64,000 bases of DNA from Commensalibacter oyaizuii (GTDB lineage: Bacteria; Pseudomonadota; Alphaproteobacteria; Acetobacterales; Acetobacteraceae). Positions within the stretch are counted from its first letter, which is position 1. Every line of letters begins with the position of its first letter. The translations under genes and the position numbers were made by a program. Shown piece by piece: positions 25,353-34,114 of this stretch. Below the pieces are notes generated by a model that ran no database searches, had not been told where the DNA came from, and saw nothing but the letters and a program-made list of their open reading frames with translations. The stretch lies in assembly GCF_029953265.1 (NCBI RefSeq), contig NZ_JASBAO010000001.1, positions 2,113,501 through 2,177,500 on the forward strand, written 5' to 3'.

Positions 25353-26243
25353 CTAAATAATATAATCAATTGGTGGCAGGGATAAGTCCATTGAAATACC
25401 AGGCATATCGCGGTGCCTTACCCCAACTTGTCGGGCTGGATTACCAACTACTGTAGTATAAGGATGCACACGTTCCAAAACGATAGAACCCGCACCGACT
25501 TTGGCTCCTTCGCCTACTTCTACGTTTCCCAAGATTTTAGCCCCCGCACCGATTAAGACACCCCGACGAATTTTGGGATGGCGATCTTGTTCTACTTTTC
25601 CTGTACCCCCCAAGGTAACCCCTTGCAAAATTGAAACATCATCCTCAATAACGGCTGTTTCACCGATGACCACCGCAGTTGCATGATCAATCATGACCCG
25701 TTGCCCGAATTTGGCGGCTGGATGAACATCTACACCGAATACTTCTGAAATACGGCTTTGAAGATGTAATGCTAAGAAATCTCTTTTATGGTTCCAAAGC
25801 CAGTGGGAAATACGATGTGCCTGGATAGAGTGAAAACCTTTGAAAAATAAAAAAGGAGTAACCAAATTTGAACATGCCGCATCGCGCATCATTACAGCAA
25901 TCAAATCAGCGGCAGCTGTGGAGATTAAAGATGGACTGGCACTATAAGCCTCTTGTACTAATTGTGTTAAGGCAGAGGATGAAATTGACATATCCCCTAA
26001 TTTTCTTCCAATCATGCAAGCAAGTGCTGTTGCAAAATTTGGATGACTATGGATGCACGTATTAAAAAAACTGGCCAATAAGGGATCACAGCATGAATGG
26101 CTTTCATTAATTATTTGTTCCCATAAAGCATCTAAATTAATTTCGTGACTATCGGGGCCACTAGCTAAAATATTGTTAGGATCGTTCATGGCATTATTTT
26201 CAGGAACAATCGGATGAGGGGAACGTGATAAAGAATGATTCAT
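25353..26243 (-). CDS. cysE: Serine O-acetyltransferase
   Basis: A 296-residue enzyme that makes O-acetylserine from serine and acetyl-CoA, the first step of cysteine synthesis. The N-terminal helical SAT domain covers residues about 35-135. The left-handed beta-helix of hexapeptide repeats follows: GVDVHPAAKFGQRVMIDHAT with the catalytic His, ILQGVTLGGTG, and IGAGAKILGNVEVGEGAKVG. The end TTVVGNPARQVG is typical. A GAGGT site lies before the first ATG. The N-terminal 25 residues are an extension of low conservation. Confidence 0.93.
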   Translation of the reverse strand: MNHSLSRSPHPIVPENNAMNDPNNILASGPDSHEINLDALWEQIINESHSCCDPLLASFFNTCIHSHPNFATALACMIGRKLGDMSISSSALTQLVQEAYSASPSLISTAAADLIAVMMRDAACSNLVTPFLFFKGFHSIQAHRISHWLWNHKRDFLALHLQSRISEVFGVDVHPAAKFGQRVMIDHATAVVIGETAVIEDDVSILQGVTLGGTGKVEQDRHPKIRRGVLIGAGAKILGNVEVGEGAKVGAGSIVLERVHPYTTVVGNPARQVGVRHRDMPGISMDLSLPPIDYII

Positions 26244-26504
26244 GATGACCTCGGTAAATATGCAATAGTAAGAAAAAATTAAAGGATTTTTAGAAATTTT
26301 TTGAATGTATTTTTAAACTTATCGTTTTATTTAGTTATTTTATAGTGCAGAATAGTTTTTTTGAATAGTGACGCATCAATATTTTGTTATCTACTTTCAG
26401 AATTTTTTACAGAGTTCTAGTTAAAGTGATCTGACTTTGATGTTGTTTTTTTAGGTTGTCTATTTCATTACGGATTATTTTATAAAAAGTGAGGAGGGGG
26501 TAGG

Positions 26505-27878
26505 TTGCAATACATAAATTCTTTTCGGTTTACAAAATTCTTTTTTATAAGTTTTTTGGGATGTTTGTTACCTTATCATGGATATGCTGCGACCCAGGTG
26601 GTATCACCTGCCTTAGATACAGGTGATACAGCTTGGATGTTGATGAGTGCTGCTTTGGTTTTATTAATGACTGTTCCTGGTATTGCATTATTTTATGCAG
26701 GAATGGTACGGAAAAAAAATGTTTTGGCAACAATGATGCAGTCTTTTTCGATCTGTTGCTTGATGAGCGTTATGTGGATGGTGATTGGCTATAGTCTCGT
26801 TTTTACGACTGGATCCCCTTTTATTGGTGGGGTATCTAAAATTATGTTGAATGGAATTTTAGATAGTTACCATTATGGCATTGATAAAGGTTTTGTTTTG
26901 GGGGCAGATACTGCGTCCCCTGTGATAATGACTATTCCTCAGAGCGTATATGTCGTTTTTCAAATGACTTTTATCATTATCTCAGTAGCTATTTTAGCTG
27001 GTTCTGTAGCAGAGCGAATAAAATTTAGTGCATTATGTGTTTTTTGTATATTTTGGGGGCTACTCTCTTATGTTCCAATAGCACATTGGGTATGGACATC
27101 AACTGGATGGTTAGCAGAATTAGGAGCAATCGATTTTGCTGGCGGTACAGTTGTTCATATTAATGCAGGGGTTGCAGGATTAGTATGTGCTTTAGTTGTT
27201 GGTAAAAGAATAGGGTACGGAAAAAGAGATTTATCGCCTTTCAACGTAGGTTATGCAGTGATGGGGGCTTCACTATTGTGGTTCGGCTGGTTTGGATTTA
27301 ATGCAGGTTCTGCACTGGGTGCAAATGGCCGTGCTGGAATGGCTATGTTGGTTACACAAATTGCTGCTGCATCTGGTGGAATTGGTTGGATGTCTATTGA
27401 GTGGTTGATGCGCAAGAAACCAACAGTACTGGGAACAGTTTCTGGTGCAGTGGCTGGATTGGTTGTCATTACACCCGCAGCTGGATTTGTTATGCCAGGG
27501 CCAGCATTGGTTATGGGATTTATCGGCGGTGTTTCTTGTTTTTGGAGTTGCTCTTATCTGAAAAGAAAGCTTGGGTATGATGATTCGTTGGATGCTTTTG
27601 GTGTACATGGTGTTGGTGGAATTATCGGAGCAATTTTAACTGGTGTGTTTGCTTTTGGTCCATTATCAGCAACAGAAACAGATCCCGCAGGAATTTCAGC
27701 CTCCTTTGGGTTAGTAGTTGCACAGATTGAAGCTGTCGTAGTAACCATTCTGTGGAGTGGTATAGTCTCTTTAGTTTTATTAAAAATAATCGATGCAACA
27801 ATCGGATTACGTGTTGACCAAGATTCCGAACGTGAAGGTTTAGATATGGTCTTGCATAATGAGCAAATTAATACATAG
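26505..27878 (+). CDS. amt: Ammonium transporter (Amt family)
   Basis: A 457-residue membrane protein with a cleavable-looking N-terminal signal and about 11 spans. Family motifs seen: DTAWMLMSAALVLLMTVPG and ALFYAGMVRKKN near the start, 'DFAGGTVVHINAGVAGL' with a pore His, and LDAFGVHGVGGIIGAILTG with the second His. It starts at TTG 26505, four bases after GAGGAGGGGG. A glnK regulator gene normally accompanies amt but is not next to it here. A small secreted protein gene follows. Confidence 0.93.
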   Translation: MQYINSFRFTKFFFISFLGCLLPYHGYAATQVVSPALDTGDTAWMLMSAALVLLMTVPGIALFYAGMVRKKNVLATMMQSFSICCLMSVMWMVIGYSLVFTTGSPFIGGVSKIMLNGILDSYHYGIDKGFVLGADTASPVIMTIPQSVYVVFQMTFIIISVAILAGSVAERIKFSALCVFCIFWGLLSYVPIAHWVWTSTGWLAELGAIDFAGGTVVHINAGVAGLVCALVVGKRIGYGKRDLSPFNVGYAVMGASLLWFGWFGFNAGSALGANGRAGMAMLVTQIAAASGGIGWMSIEWLMRKKPTVLGTVSGAVAGLVVITPAAGFVMPGPALVMGFIGGVSCFWSCSYLKRKLGYDDSLDAFGVHGVGGIIGAILTGVFAFGPLSATETDPAGISASFGLVVAQIEAVVVTILWSGIVSLVLLKIIDATIGLRVDQDSEREGLDMVLHNEQINT

Positions 27879-27967
27879 TGGAGGTATTAAGTTCCAGCAT
27901 TGTGCATATAATTTTTGAAAATGCTGGATATTTGCTTATTGAATGTTTTATTTAGGAGCAGTTTAAA

Positions 27968-28474
27968 ATGAAATTTATGTTTTTCCGTTTACCCAAAATT
28001 GGGGCATATACAGCTATTACCGCACTAATGATTGGTAGTATGGTGGGGATAAATGCAGTATCTGCTGCACCTACTGCAACAGAAGGTAAAGCATGTTATG
28101 AACAATTTAGTGCAGCTAAAAAAGCAGGAAGTTTAAAAGAAAAGAACTTTAAAGAATATAAAACAGTGCATTGTGTTGATAAAGCTGCAGAGTCATCTCA
28201 GGCTACTACCTCAAAAGAGGTTGATAAAGGAAAAACGACTTCTGTAGAAAAATCTGCAACCGCTCCAGTTGTTTCTGGGGATATTGTATTTCCTGATAAA
28301 GTGGATACTAAATACGCACAGGAAAAAGATGGTACGGCACGGATGCACACATGTCGTGATCAGTACAAAGTAAATAAAGCAACCAATAAAAACGGTGGTT
28401 TAAAATGGATTCAAAAAGGGGGAGGGTATTACAGCGAATGTATGAAACATCTCAAGGGACAGGCTTCTAAATAA
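27968..28474 (+). CDS. Small secreted protein with two cysteine-pair modules
   Basis: A 168-residue protein with a signal peptide (hydrophobic stretch ending about residue 33, VSAAP). The mature part contains two related units, each with two cysteines about 20-25 residues apart: KACYEQFSAAKKAGS...HCV, and HTCRDQYKVNKA followed by GGLKWIQKGGGYYSECM. They are joined by a Ser/Thr/Lys-rich linker. Each module resembles PsiF-type repeats found in periplasmic proteins. Function unknown. A bidirectional terminator follows. Confidence 0.65.
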   Translation: MKFMFFRLPKIGAYTAITALMIGSMVGINAVSAAPTATEGKACYEQFSAAKKAGSLKEKNFKEYKTVHCVDKAAESSQATTSKEVDKGKTTSVEKSATAPVVSGDIVFPDKVDTKYAQEKDGTARMHTCRDQYKVNKATNKNGGLKWIQKGGGYYSECMKHLKGQASK

Positions 28475-28501
28475 TACAAGTTTAATTATTATTATAAAAA
28501 A

Positions 28502-28534
28502 AAGCCTATTTCTTTACAAGAAATAGGCTTTTTA
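28502..28534. terminator. Bidirectional intrinsic terminator
   Basis: A perfect 13-bp stem (28502-28514 with 28518-28530) flanked by A8 on the left and T5 on the right. It serves both the rightward secreted-protein gene and the leftward bacteriocin export operon. Confidence 0.85.
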
Positions 28535-28559
28535 AATTAAAAGTCGCTATTTATTTTTT

Positions 28560-30749
28560 TTAAGCTTCTTCAGGATATAGATCCTCTCTTCTAATAACCT
28601 GAATTTGACCCTTTTTAATGGTTTGAGGATCGACCACCATAATTAAATCGCATAGAGCAACCGTTGCAGGGCGGTGGGCCACGATAACTCGAGTAACATG
28701 CATATTTTTTAAGGTATCTGCTATGTGGGCTTCTGTTAATTCGTCTAAGTGGCTAGTTGCTTCATCTAAAAACAAGATCTCTGGTTGACGATATAAGGCA
28801 CGTGCCAAAATAACCCTTTGTTTTTGACCACCGGAAAGTGAACTTCCCATATCTCCAACGAAGGTTTCAAATTTCATAGGCATAGCCATGATATCATCAA
28901 AAATAGCAGCTTTCTTGGCGCAGTCTATGATCAGTTCATGGTCTGGTTTATCATCAAATCCACAGATATTATCTGCAATAGAGCCTGAAAATAAGCCGTC
29001 ATCTTGCAAAACCCCAGCAATATTTTGGCGATAAACATCTAATGATTGTTTGATAATATTACGACCGTTAAATAAGATTTCCCCTTCCTCTGGATGGGTT
29101 AACCCCATCATAGCTTTTAGCAAAGTTGATTTACCACAGCCCGAAGGTCCAACGATAGCTACACTTTTACCTTTAGGGATTTGAATATTAACATTTTGAA
29201 ATACCCAATCCTCAGCCTGCGCATATCGGAATCCAAGATTAACACATTCTAGTTGCTCACAAGATCTTTTTTTGTCCAGATTTTCGAGCGTTGGAGCCAC
29301 CGCATTTTCATTGGTTAATGAGGCCTCAGTAGCATCTTTTTCAACAGGAGTTAAGACGATATCAGAGATACGATCACTTTGGATAGACAGCATTCTAAGT
29401 TTAAAAGCGGCACTGATTAAACTGCCAATACGGCTTGTAAATTGATCCTTGTAGGATAAAAAGGCAACTAACATCCCAACGGACATTTTATTGTCCATAA
29501 CGAAATAAGCCCCTACAACCATTAAAATCAAACGATCTGCTGCAAAGATTGTTTCGTTAATACGTCCAAAAATTAAGTCATAGCGTTGGGTTTTTAAACC
29601 GACATTAATACTATCTACTAAAAGATTTAGCCATCTTGCACGGCGACGTTCGCGTAATCCCAATAATTTAATACTGGCCATTCCACGTAGGGTTTCAATG
29701 AAATGAGAGTCTTTTTTAGCACTATATACAATGCCCTCTTCAGATGCTCTTTTATAAGGATTATAAGCAATAAATCGAGCAATCGCATCCAAAATAACAG
29801 CAGTTAGGGTAACAAGCGCTAACCACTGACCATATAGAATCAGCATGATAAACATACCAATCGCCATAATCCCATCCATGACTGCCTGAACCATGTCGGT
29901 TGTGATGGTTTTTTGGATAACACCCAATGAACCAAAACGAGATAATACGTCCCCAACATGGCGTTTTAAAAAGTAGTCCAGAGGAAGGCGACTAAGATGC
30001 TCGAATAGGCCCGCATTCCATTGCACGCTTAGGCGCGTGCTAAAGAGCATAACCATCCAAGTTCTAGCTGTTGCGATAACCATTTGCAAGAGGATAAGTA
30101 ATCCAACCCCAATAGCAATCGTCGTTAGAAGATTTTTATCTAAAGTAACAATGACTTCATCAATAATTACCTGCGAGGCCATTGGCATAATAATCGAGAT
30201 TACTTCTAAGCCTAAGGATGCAAAAAAGAGTAAAACAAGGGTACTTTTTAATCCATCTGTTCTTCTAAATAAATCTCTAAGTTTAAGATTATTTCGATCA
30301 TCCTTGCGTACAAAGTTTTCATTAGGCGCTAATTCAAGAGCAACGCCTGTGAATTCTTTACTAACTTCTTCCCATAGGATTTTTCGTTGCCCATGGGCTG
30401 GATCGTTGATGATAATGCCATTTGTTTTAACGCTGACTAGTACAACAAAATGGTTCAAACTCCAATGTAAGATACAAGGTAGCTTAAGTTTACTAAGCTC
30501 TTCCATATCCAAGCGTAAGGGGCGCGTTGAGAGATTATTACGATGCGCAACATCGATAATGTTTTGTAAGGTAATTCCTTTAATCGAAATAGATTCTCTG
30601 CGTCTGAATGTCGCAAGATCAATGTAATTTTTGTAATATCCCATCACCATTGCAAGACAGGCTAGACCACATTCTGCAGCTTCTACTTGTAAGATAACAG
30701 GAACTGTTTGGCGAAAGCCAAATTTTAAATTTTTAAGGGCTTCTATCAT
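28560..30749 (-). CDS. Bacteriocin exporter: C39 peptidase-ABC transporter (CvaB-like)
   Basis: A 729-residue three-domain exporter. Residues about 20-140 are the C39 cysteine peptidase that cuts double-glycine leaders: QVEAAECGLACLAM with catalytic Cys27, LHWSLNHFVVLV with the His, and NDPAHGQ with the Asp. A membrane domain of about six helices follows (170-420). The C-terminal ATPase has GPSGCGKST (about 530-540), signature LSGGQKQR (about 636) and Walker B FLDEATSHLDE. It overlaps the adaptor gene by 4 bases. Together with an outer-membrane TolC encoded elsewhere it would trim and secrete the five upstream peptides. Confidence 0.93.
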   Translation of the reverse strand: MIEALKNLKFGFRQTVPVILQVEAAECGLACLAMVMGYYKNYIDLATFRRRESISIKGITLQNIIDVAHRNNLSTRPLRLDMEELSKLKLPCILHWSLNHFVVLVSVKTNGIIINDPAHGQRKILWEEVSKEFTGVALELAPNENFVRKDDRNNLKLRDLFRRTDGLKSTLVLLFFASLGLEVISIIMPMASQVIIDEVIVTLDKNLLTTIAIGVGLLILLQMVIATARTWMVMLFSTRLSVQWNAGLFEHLSRLPLDYFLKRHVGDVLSRFGSLGVIQKTITTDMVQAVMDGIMAIGMFIMLILYGQWLALVTLTAVILDAIARFIAYNPYKRASEEGIVYSAKKDSHFIETLRGMASIKLLGLRERRRARWLNLLVDSINVGLKTQRYDLIFGRINETIFAADRLILMVVGAYFVMDNKMSVGMLVAFLSYKDQFTSRIGSLISAAFKLRMLSIQSDRISDIVLTPVEKDATEASLTNENAVAPTLENLDKKRSCEQLECVNLGFRYAQAEDWVFQNVNIQIPKGKSVAIVGPSGCGKSTLLKAMMGLTHPEEGEILFNGRNIIKQSLDVYRQNIAGVLQDDGLFSGSIADNICGFDDKPDHELIIDCAKKAAIFDDIMAMPMKFETFVGDMGSSLSGGQKQRVILARALYRQPEILFLDEATSHLDELTEAHIADTLKNMHVTRVIVAHRPATVALCDLIMVVDPQTIKKGQIQVIRREDLYPEEA

Positions 30750-32056
30750 GGTGTTGGCTTAACTAATCTTGTTTTAATAGTATCTTTGACTTTGATAAAT
30801 GGATTTAACATCCACTGATACAAACGACGATAATCAATTGCGATATCTGCTTCGACTCTCATTCCTGCTTGTAGGTGATATATTTGGTCTTTATATCCTG
30901 TAATATATTGTTGATCGGGTTTTACCCTGACACGATATAAAGTGTGATCACCAGCTGTATTAGGATTGGCAAATTCATTTTTCAGACGGTCACTATCTTC
31001 TTTACCCATTGTTTCCGAAGTAACTGGAGTATAGGTAATTTCTGTAACAACGCCTTTATATAGGCCGAATTTTTGATAAGGAAAAGCTGCATAACTTAAA
31101 ACGACCGTATCGTTCTTTTTCAATAAACCAACAGCAGAGCTGGGAACATAAAGTTCTGCATCTAAACGATGACCTTTAGGTAAGATACTGAGTAAAGCAG
31201 AGTTATTATTAACTAATTGTCCAACATAACCACGTAAAGCAGTGACTGTTCCACTCGTTGGTGCAGTAATAACAATAGTTTGGTCTTTTTCACCTTGAAT
31301 GATTTGCTGTTCGGTTTGGTTGATTTTTTGTTCAATATCATACAAATCACGTTGTAGGGTACTATCGAATAGACGAAGTTTTGAAGAATTTTCTAAAATT
31401 TGTCCTTCGATTGAGGTTTGGCTTTGTAGAAACTGTGAGTGGGAACTCAAGATTTGAGCGTAGGTATAGAGTTGATTTTGATATTCTAAATTTGTTGCTA
31501 AGGCTAATTTCTTGGCTTTTTCAATCAGCATTAAAGATGCTAAAATTTTAGGGATAATTTCATTATCTTTTTCAATTTGAGCGCTGACTTTTTGATGTTG
31601 TCTATAGAGGTTAGCCAGTGTGCTTTTAATATTTTCTTTTTCAATTGGAGCATTATTTTTTTTAAGATTATATTGCTCAATTAAAATAACTTTTTGCTTT
31701 TTTAATATAGTATTTATTTGTTCTTGAGTCGGACCACTAATAGAGTCATTTTCTAAGCTGATAACAAAAAGTTTTTGCCCCTTTTCGACATTTTGCCCTT
31801 CGGAGACAAGTTTTTCTGTAACAATTCCATTTACACGAGATCCGACAGTTACTAGTCCTGAAACAGGCATCATGCTGCCAACCGCATGAATTCTACGTGT
31901 ATAACCACCATAATATACATAAAAAATAACAGCTATTGTAAATACAATGGAAATAATGGAAATAATTTTAATTGGGATTGGTTGAATGTCTTGTACTCGA
32001 CCAAGCCATGTATCGCGTTTGGCTTCCAATACTTCTGGTCTAAAAAGTGAGCTCAT
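30746..32056 (-). CDS. HlyD-family membrane fusion protein (CvaA-like)
   Basis: A 436-residue periplasmic adaptor that links the inner-membrane exporter to TolC. One N-terminal membrane helix (about residues 31-50, ending in FYVYYGGY), a lipoyl half 'VNGIVTEKLVSEGQNVEKGQ', a long coiled-coil hairpin (about 100-230), the second lipoyl half 'ITAPTSGTVTAL' and a C-terminal beta domain with YRVRVKPDQQY. It precedes the exporter gene in the same operon and follows the precursor genes. Confidence 0.92.
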   Translation of the reverse strand: MSSLFRPEVLEAKRDTWLGRVQDIQPIPIKIISIISIVFTIAVIFYVYYGGYTRRIHAVGSMMPVSGLVTVGSRVNGIVTEKLVSEGQNVEKGQKLFVISLENDSISGPTQEQINTILKKQKVILIEQYNLKKNNAPIEKENIKSTLANLYRQHQKVSAQIEKDNEIIPKILASLMLIEKAKKLALATNLEYQNQLYTYAQILSSHSQFLQSQTSIEGQILENSSKLRLFDSTLQRDLYDIEQKINQTEQQIIQGEKDQTIVITAPTSGTVTALRGYVGQLVNNNSALLSILPKGHRLDAELYVPSSAVGLLKKNDTVVLSYAAFPYQKFGLYKGVVTEITYTPVTSETMGKEDSDRLKNEFANPNTAGDHTLYRVRVKPDQQYITGYKDQIYHLQAGMRVEADIAIDYRRLYQWMLNPFIKVKDTIKTRLVKPTP

Positions 32057-32155
32057 TAATGTACTTAATTTGATGTTAGGTGTGAAGATAGGGATAAATA
32101 TTTATAAAGTTTTTTAATATTTATTATACGTTGGAGGAGAAGGCAGGCTCAATAG

Positions 32156-32201
32156 TCACCTGACTTTAAGAAATTAAGTCAGGTTCTGTAAAGTCAGGTG
32201 A
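32156..32201 (-). promoter_or_regulatory. Mutually exclusive hairpins between precursor genes and export operon
   Basis: In the transcribed (minus) direction three related arms occur: A (32201-32189), B (32183-32176) and C (32168-32156). C pairs with A over 13 perfect bases (TCACCTGACTTTA/TAAAGTCAGGTGA), or with B over 8 bases (CCTGACTT/AAGTCAGG). The two structures cannot coexist. No T run follows, so this is not a simple terminator; an attenuator, processing site or protein-binding site between peptide and transporter expression is possible. Confidence 0.55.
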
Positions 32202-32218
32202 TATTATTTATCAATGTA

Positions 32219-32530
32219 TTAAGCAAAAATGCCTTTAAAGCCACTTACTAAGTCATTGAAAACGTTAGTTGCGCCAACACCAATATTGTTGATTGCACTA
32301 TTAACATTATTGAAAATGTCACCGATAGAACCGCCAGAAGTAGCAGCATCTACAATAGAACCAATTCCTGAACCTAGTTGTCCCATAGAGGTGCTAAGAG
32401 AGGTTGTAGAACCAAAGATTTTGAATAAGCTATCAATGGTGCTACCAATTGCTTGGCCCATAGATAGACCAATACTAGCAGCTGTTCCACCAGCAACAAA
32501 TTGAACTTCCATTACAGAAATTTCACGCAT
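32219..32530 (-). CDS. Double-glycine bacteriocin (microcin-like) precursor 1
   Basis: A 103-residue precursor with leader MREISVMEVQFVAGG (cleavage expected after Gly15), very close to the colicin V type leader. The mature part of 88 residues has no cysteine, is rich in Gly/Ser/Ile, and contains the family core IGSTIDSLFKIFGSTTSLST then GQLGSGIGSIVDAA and the end GFKGIFA. Such peptides usually insert into the inner membrane of target cells. An AGGAG site lies before the ATG. It is the last precursor, next to the export genes. Confidence 0.85.
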   Translation of the reverse strand: MREISVMEVQFVAGGTAASIGLSMGQAIGSTIDSLFKIFGSTTSLSTSMGQLGSGIGSIVDAATSGGSIGDIFNNVNSAINNIGVGATNVFNDLVSGFKGIFA

Positions 32531-32727
32531 ATTTTTTCTCCTAAAGAGCTAATTTTGTTCGTAGTATTATTCATCTTTTTTAAGAATGAATAATATGTTT
32601 GATTATCATAATAAGTTCGAAATATCAATAAAATATTTTGTAGGCTTAAATAAATGATATGGAGATTTTAGATAATTTTATTAGTTAAATTATGTGTAAA
32701 ATAATATATTAGTTGGCTAACTGTTAT

Positions 32728-32761
32728 AAAAAATGGCGATGTAATATTATATTACATCGCC
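32728..32761 (-). terminator. Terminator downstream of precursor 2
   Basis: An 11-bp perfect hairpin (32735-32745 with 32751-32761) followed on the minus strand by ATTTTTT. It separates precursor 2 from precursor 1, so precursor 1 probably has its own promoter or depends on read-through. Confidence 0.8.
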
Positions 32762-32805
32762 ACATCTTAATAATCAGATAGATCTATCTGAAAAGAATAA
32801 GATTA

Positions 32806-33135
32806 TTATGCTGCTGGTGTAGTAGGGATTAAGCTTCCGATGCCAGAGATAATTTCTTTACCAGTATTGTAAATACCGGTACCAATGTCGCTTACAGCAC
32901 CTGTTAAGGTATTAAGAGCATTAGAAATTGAAAGAAGTTGGAAAGGAGCATCAAAAAGTGCACCAACACCTTGGCCGATTTGTCCCAATGAAGAGCTTAG
33001 AGCGGTTGTGCCGCCGAATGCTTTGTCAATAAGACCGCCAATACCAGAACCAATAGATTGTCCAAGACTACTAAAAGTAAAGCCAAATAGACCACCAGCA
33101 ACAAATTGGATTTCGTTTGTAGAAATTTCACGCAT
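32806..33135 (-). CDS. Double-glycine bacteriocin precursor 2
   Basis: A 109-residue paralogue with leader MREISTNEIQFVAGG. The mature part has the same core (GQSIGSGIGGLIDKAFGGTT, ALSSSLGQIGQGVGALFDA) but a different C-terminal half with a long hydrophobic-amphipathic stretch and the end LIPTTPAA. No cysteines. A TGGAGA ribosome site precedes the ATG. It ends 45 bases before a clear terminator. Confidence 0.85.
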   Translation of the reverse strand: MREISTNEIQFVAGGLFGFTFSSLGQSIGSGIGGLIDKAFGGTTALSSSLGQIGQGVGALFDAPFQLLSISNALNTLTGAVSDIGTGIYNTGKEIISGIGSLIPTTPAA

Positions 33136-33227
33136 TTTTATTCTCCAAAAAATAATATATACAATCTAGATTGTATACAAAATATAATATAATCGTAACG
33201 TTTTTGCAATGATTATATTAAATGAAA

Positions 33228-33530
33228 TTAGGAAACTTTACTTCCAAATAAACTTGAAATACCATTTTGAAGGTTGGTTACTGCGTTGTTTAAGTATTCG
33301 ACACTATGGTTGTCAGTTTTGCTGCCAAAGAAAGCTTCGTTTAAAGAATCTGCGAAGTAGCCTAAACCTGCACCAATTTGTCCAAAGGATGTGCTAAGTG
33401 CGGTTGAAATACCAACAATTTTAAGAACACTATCAATAGCGCCACCAATTTTTGATCCAATGCTTTGTCCGACATTAGCAAACAAACCACCAGCGACAAA
33501 TTGAATTTCCATTGCAGAAATTGTACGCAT
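33228..33530 (-). CDS. Double-glycine bacteriocin precursor 3
   Basis: A 100-residue paralogue with leader MRTISAMEIQFVAGG. The core is NVGQSIGSKIGGAIDSVLKI with VGISTALSTSFGQIGAGLGY; then a more polar, diverged part with acidic residues (ADSLNEAFFGSKTDNHSVEY) and the end GISSLFGSKVS. A TAGGAGA site precedes the ATG. It is the most polar member of the five. Confidence 0.85.
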   Translation of the reverse strand: MRTISAMEIQFVAGGLFANVGQSIGSKIGGAIDSVLKIVGISTALSTSFGQIGAGLGYFADSLNEAFFGSKTDNHSVEYLNNAVTNLQNGISSLFGSKVS

Positions 33531-33550
33531 TTTATTCTCCTAAATATATG

Positions 33551-33590
33551 AAAAAACAGCATGAAATTGCGTTAAGTAATTCATGCTGTT
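33551..33590 (-). terminator. Terminator downstream of precursor 4
   Basis: AACAGCATGAA (33555-33565) pairs with TTCATGCTGTT (33580-33590); on the minus strand the stem is followed by TTTTTT. It lies between precursors 4 and 3. Confidence 0.8.
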
Positions 33591-33609
33591 TAAAGGATTT
33601 TACAAAGTA

Positions 33610-33939
33610 TTAACCAAAAATACTTTGGAAACCACTTTTAAAACCATTTATAGCACCGATGCCACCGTCAACAATATTACCTGCAGCAGTGAATACTGAG
33701 CCCATAGCTGTGCTATTGCCAGTTGATGAACCAGAGCTACTGAAAATTACATCAACCAATGTACCCAAACCAGAACCCAATTGACCTAAAGAGGTGCTTA
33801 GGGCAGTGGTGGTATTGCCAAAAAGTTTAAAGAAACTGTCTGCAACACTACCGATAGTTGAACCGATTGTAGATGCAGTTCCAGCAAAACTAAAACCACC
33901 AGCAACGAATTGGATTTCGACTGTAGAAATTTCACGCAT
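33610..33939 (-). CDS. Double-glycine bacteriocin precursor 4
   Basis: A 109-residue paralogue with leader MREISTVEIQFVAGG. The mature part carries ASTIGSTIGSVADSFFKLFG, TTTALSTSLGQLGSGLGTLV, a very Ser-rich linker (FSSSGSSTGNS) and the end GFKSGFQSIFG. It is the closest relative of precursor 1 in the core and tail. A TTGGAGA site precedes the ATG and a terminator follows 20 bases after the stop. Confidence 0.85.
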   Translation of the reverse strand: MREISTVEIQFVAGGFSFAGTASTIGSTIGSVADSFFKLFGNTTTALSTSLGQLGSGLGTLVDVIFSSSGSSTGNSTAMGSVFTAAGNIVDGGIGAINGFKSGFQSIFG

Positions 33940-34114
33940 TTATTTTCTCCAATATTTTATTAGTCCATTCAATCATGAACTATTATTTCATTATCATAAC
34001 GATACAAATAAAACAATAAAGATTTAATTTTTATTTTAATTTAATGTCATCTTTATTTAGATTTATCTTATCTTTATTTATATATAGAGTATTATCAAAA
34101 TTTCTTAGCTATAT

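Noticed and set aside
30037-30627. 196-codon frame opposite the C39 exporter gene
   Set aside because: Complete overlap with the exporter, whose catalytic and ATPase motifs are intact; the opposite frame shows no family resemblance.
32229-32504. Frames opposite the bacteriocin precursors (also at 32885-33169 and 33794-34027) as possible immunity genes
   Set aside because: They are reverse-strand shadows of the repetitive Gly/Ser codons and have Pro-rich sequences unlike membrane immunity proteins.
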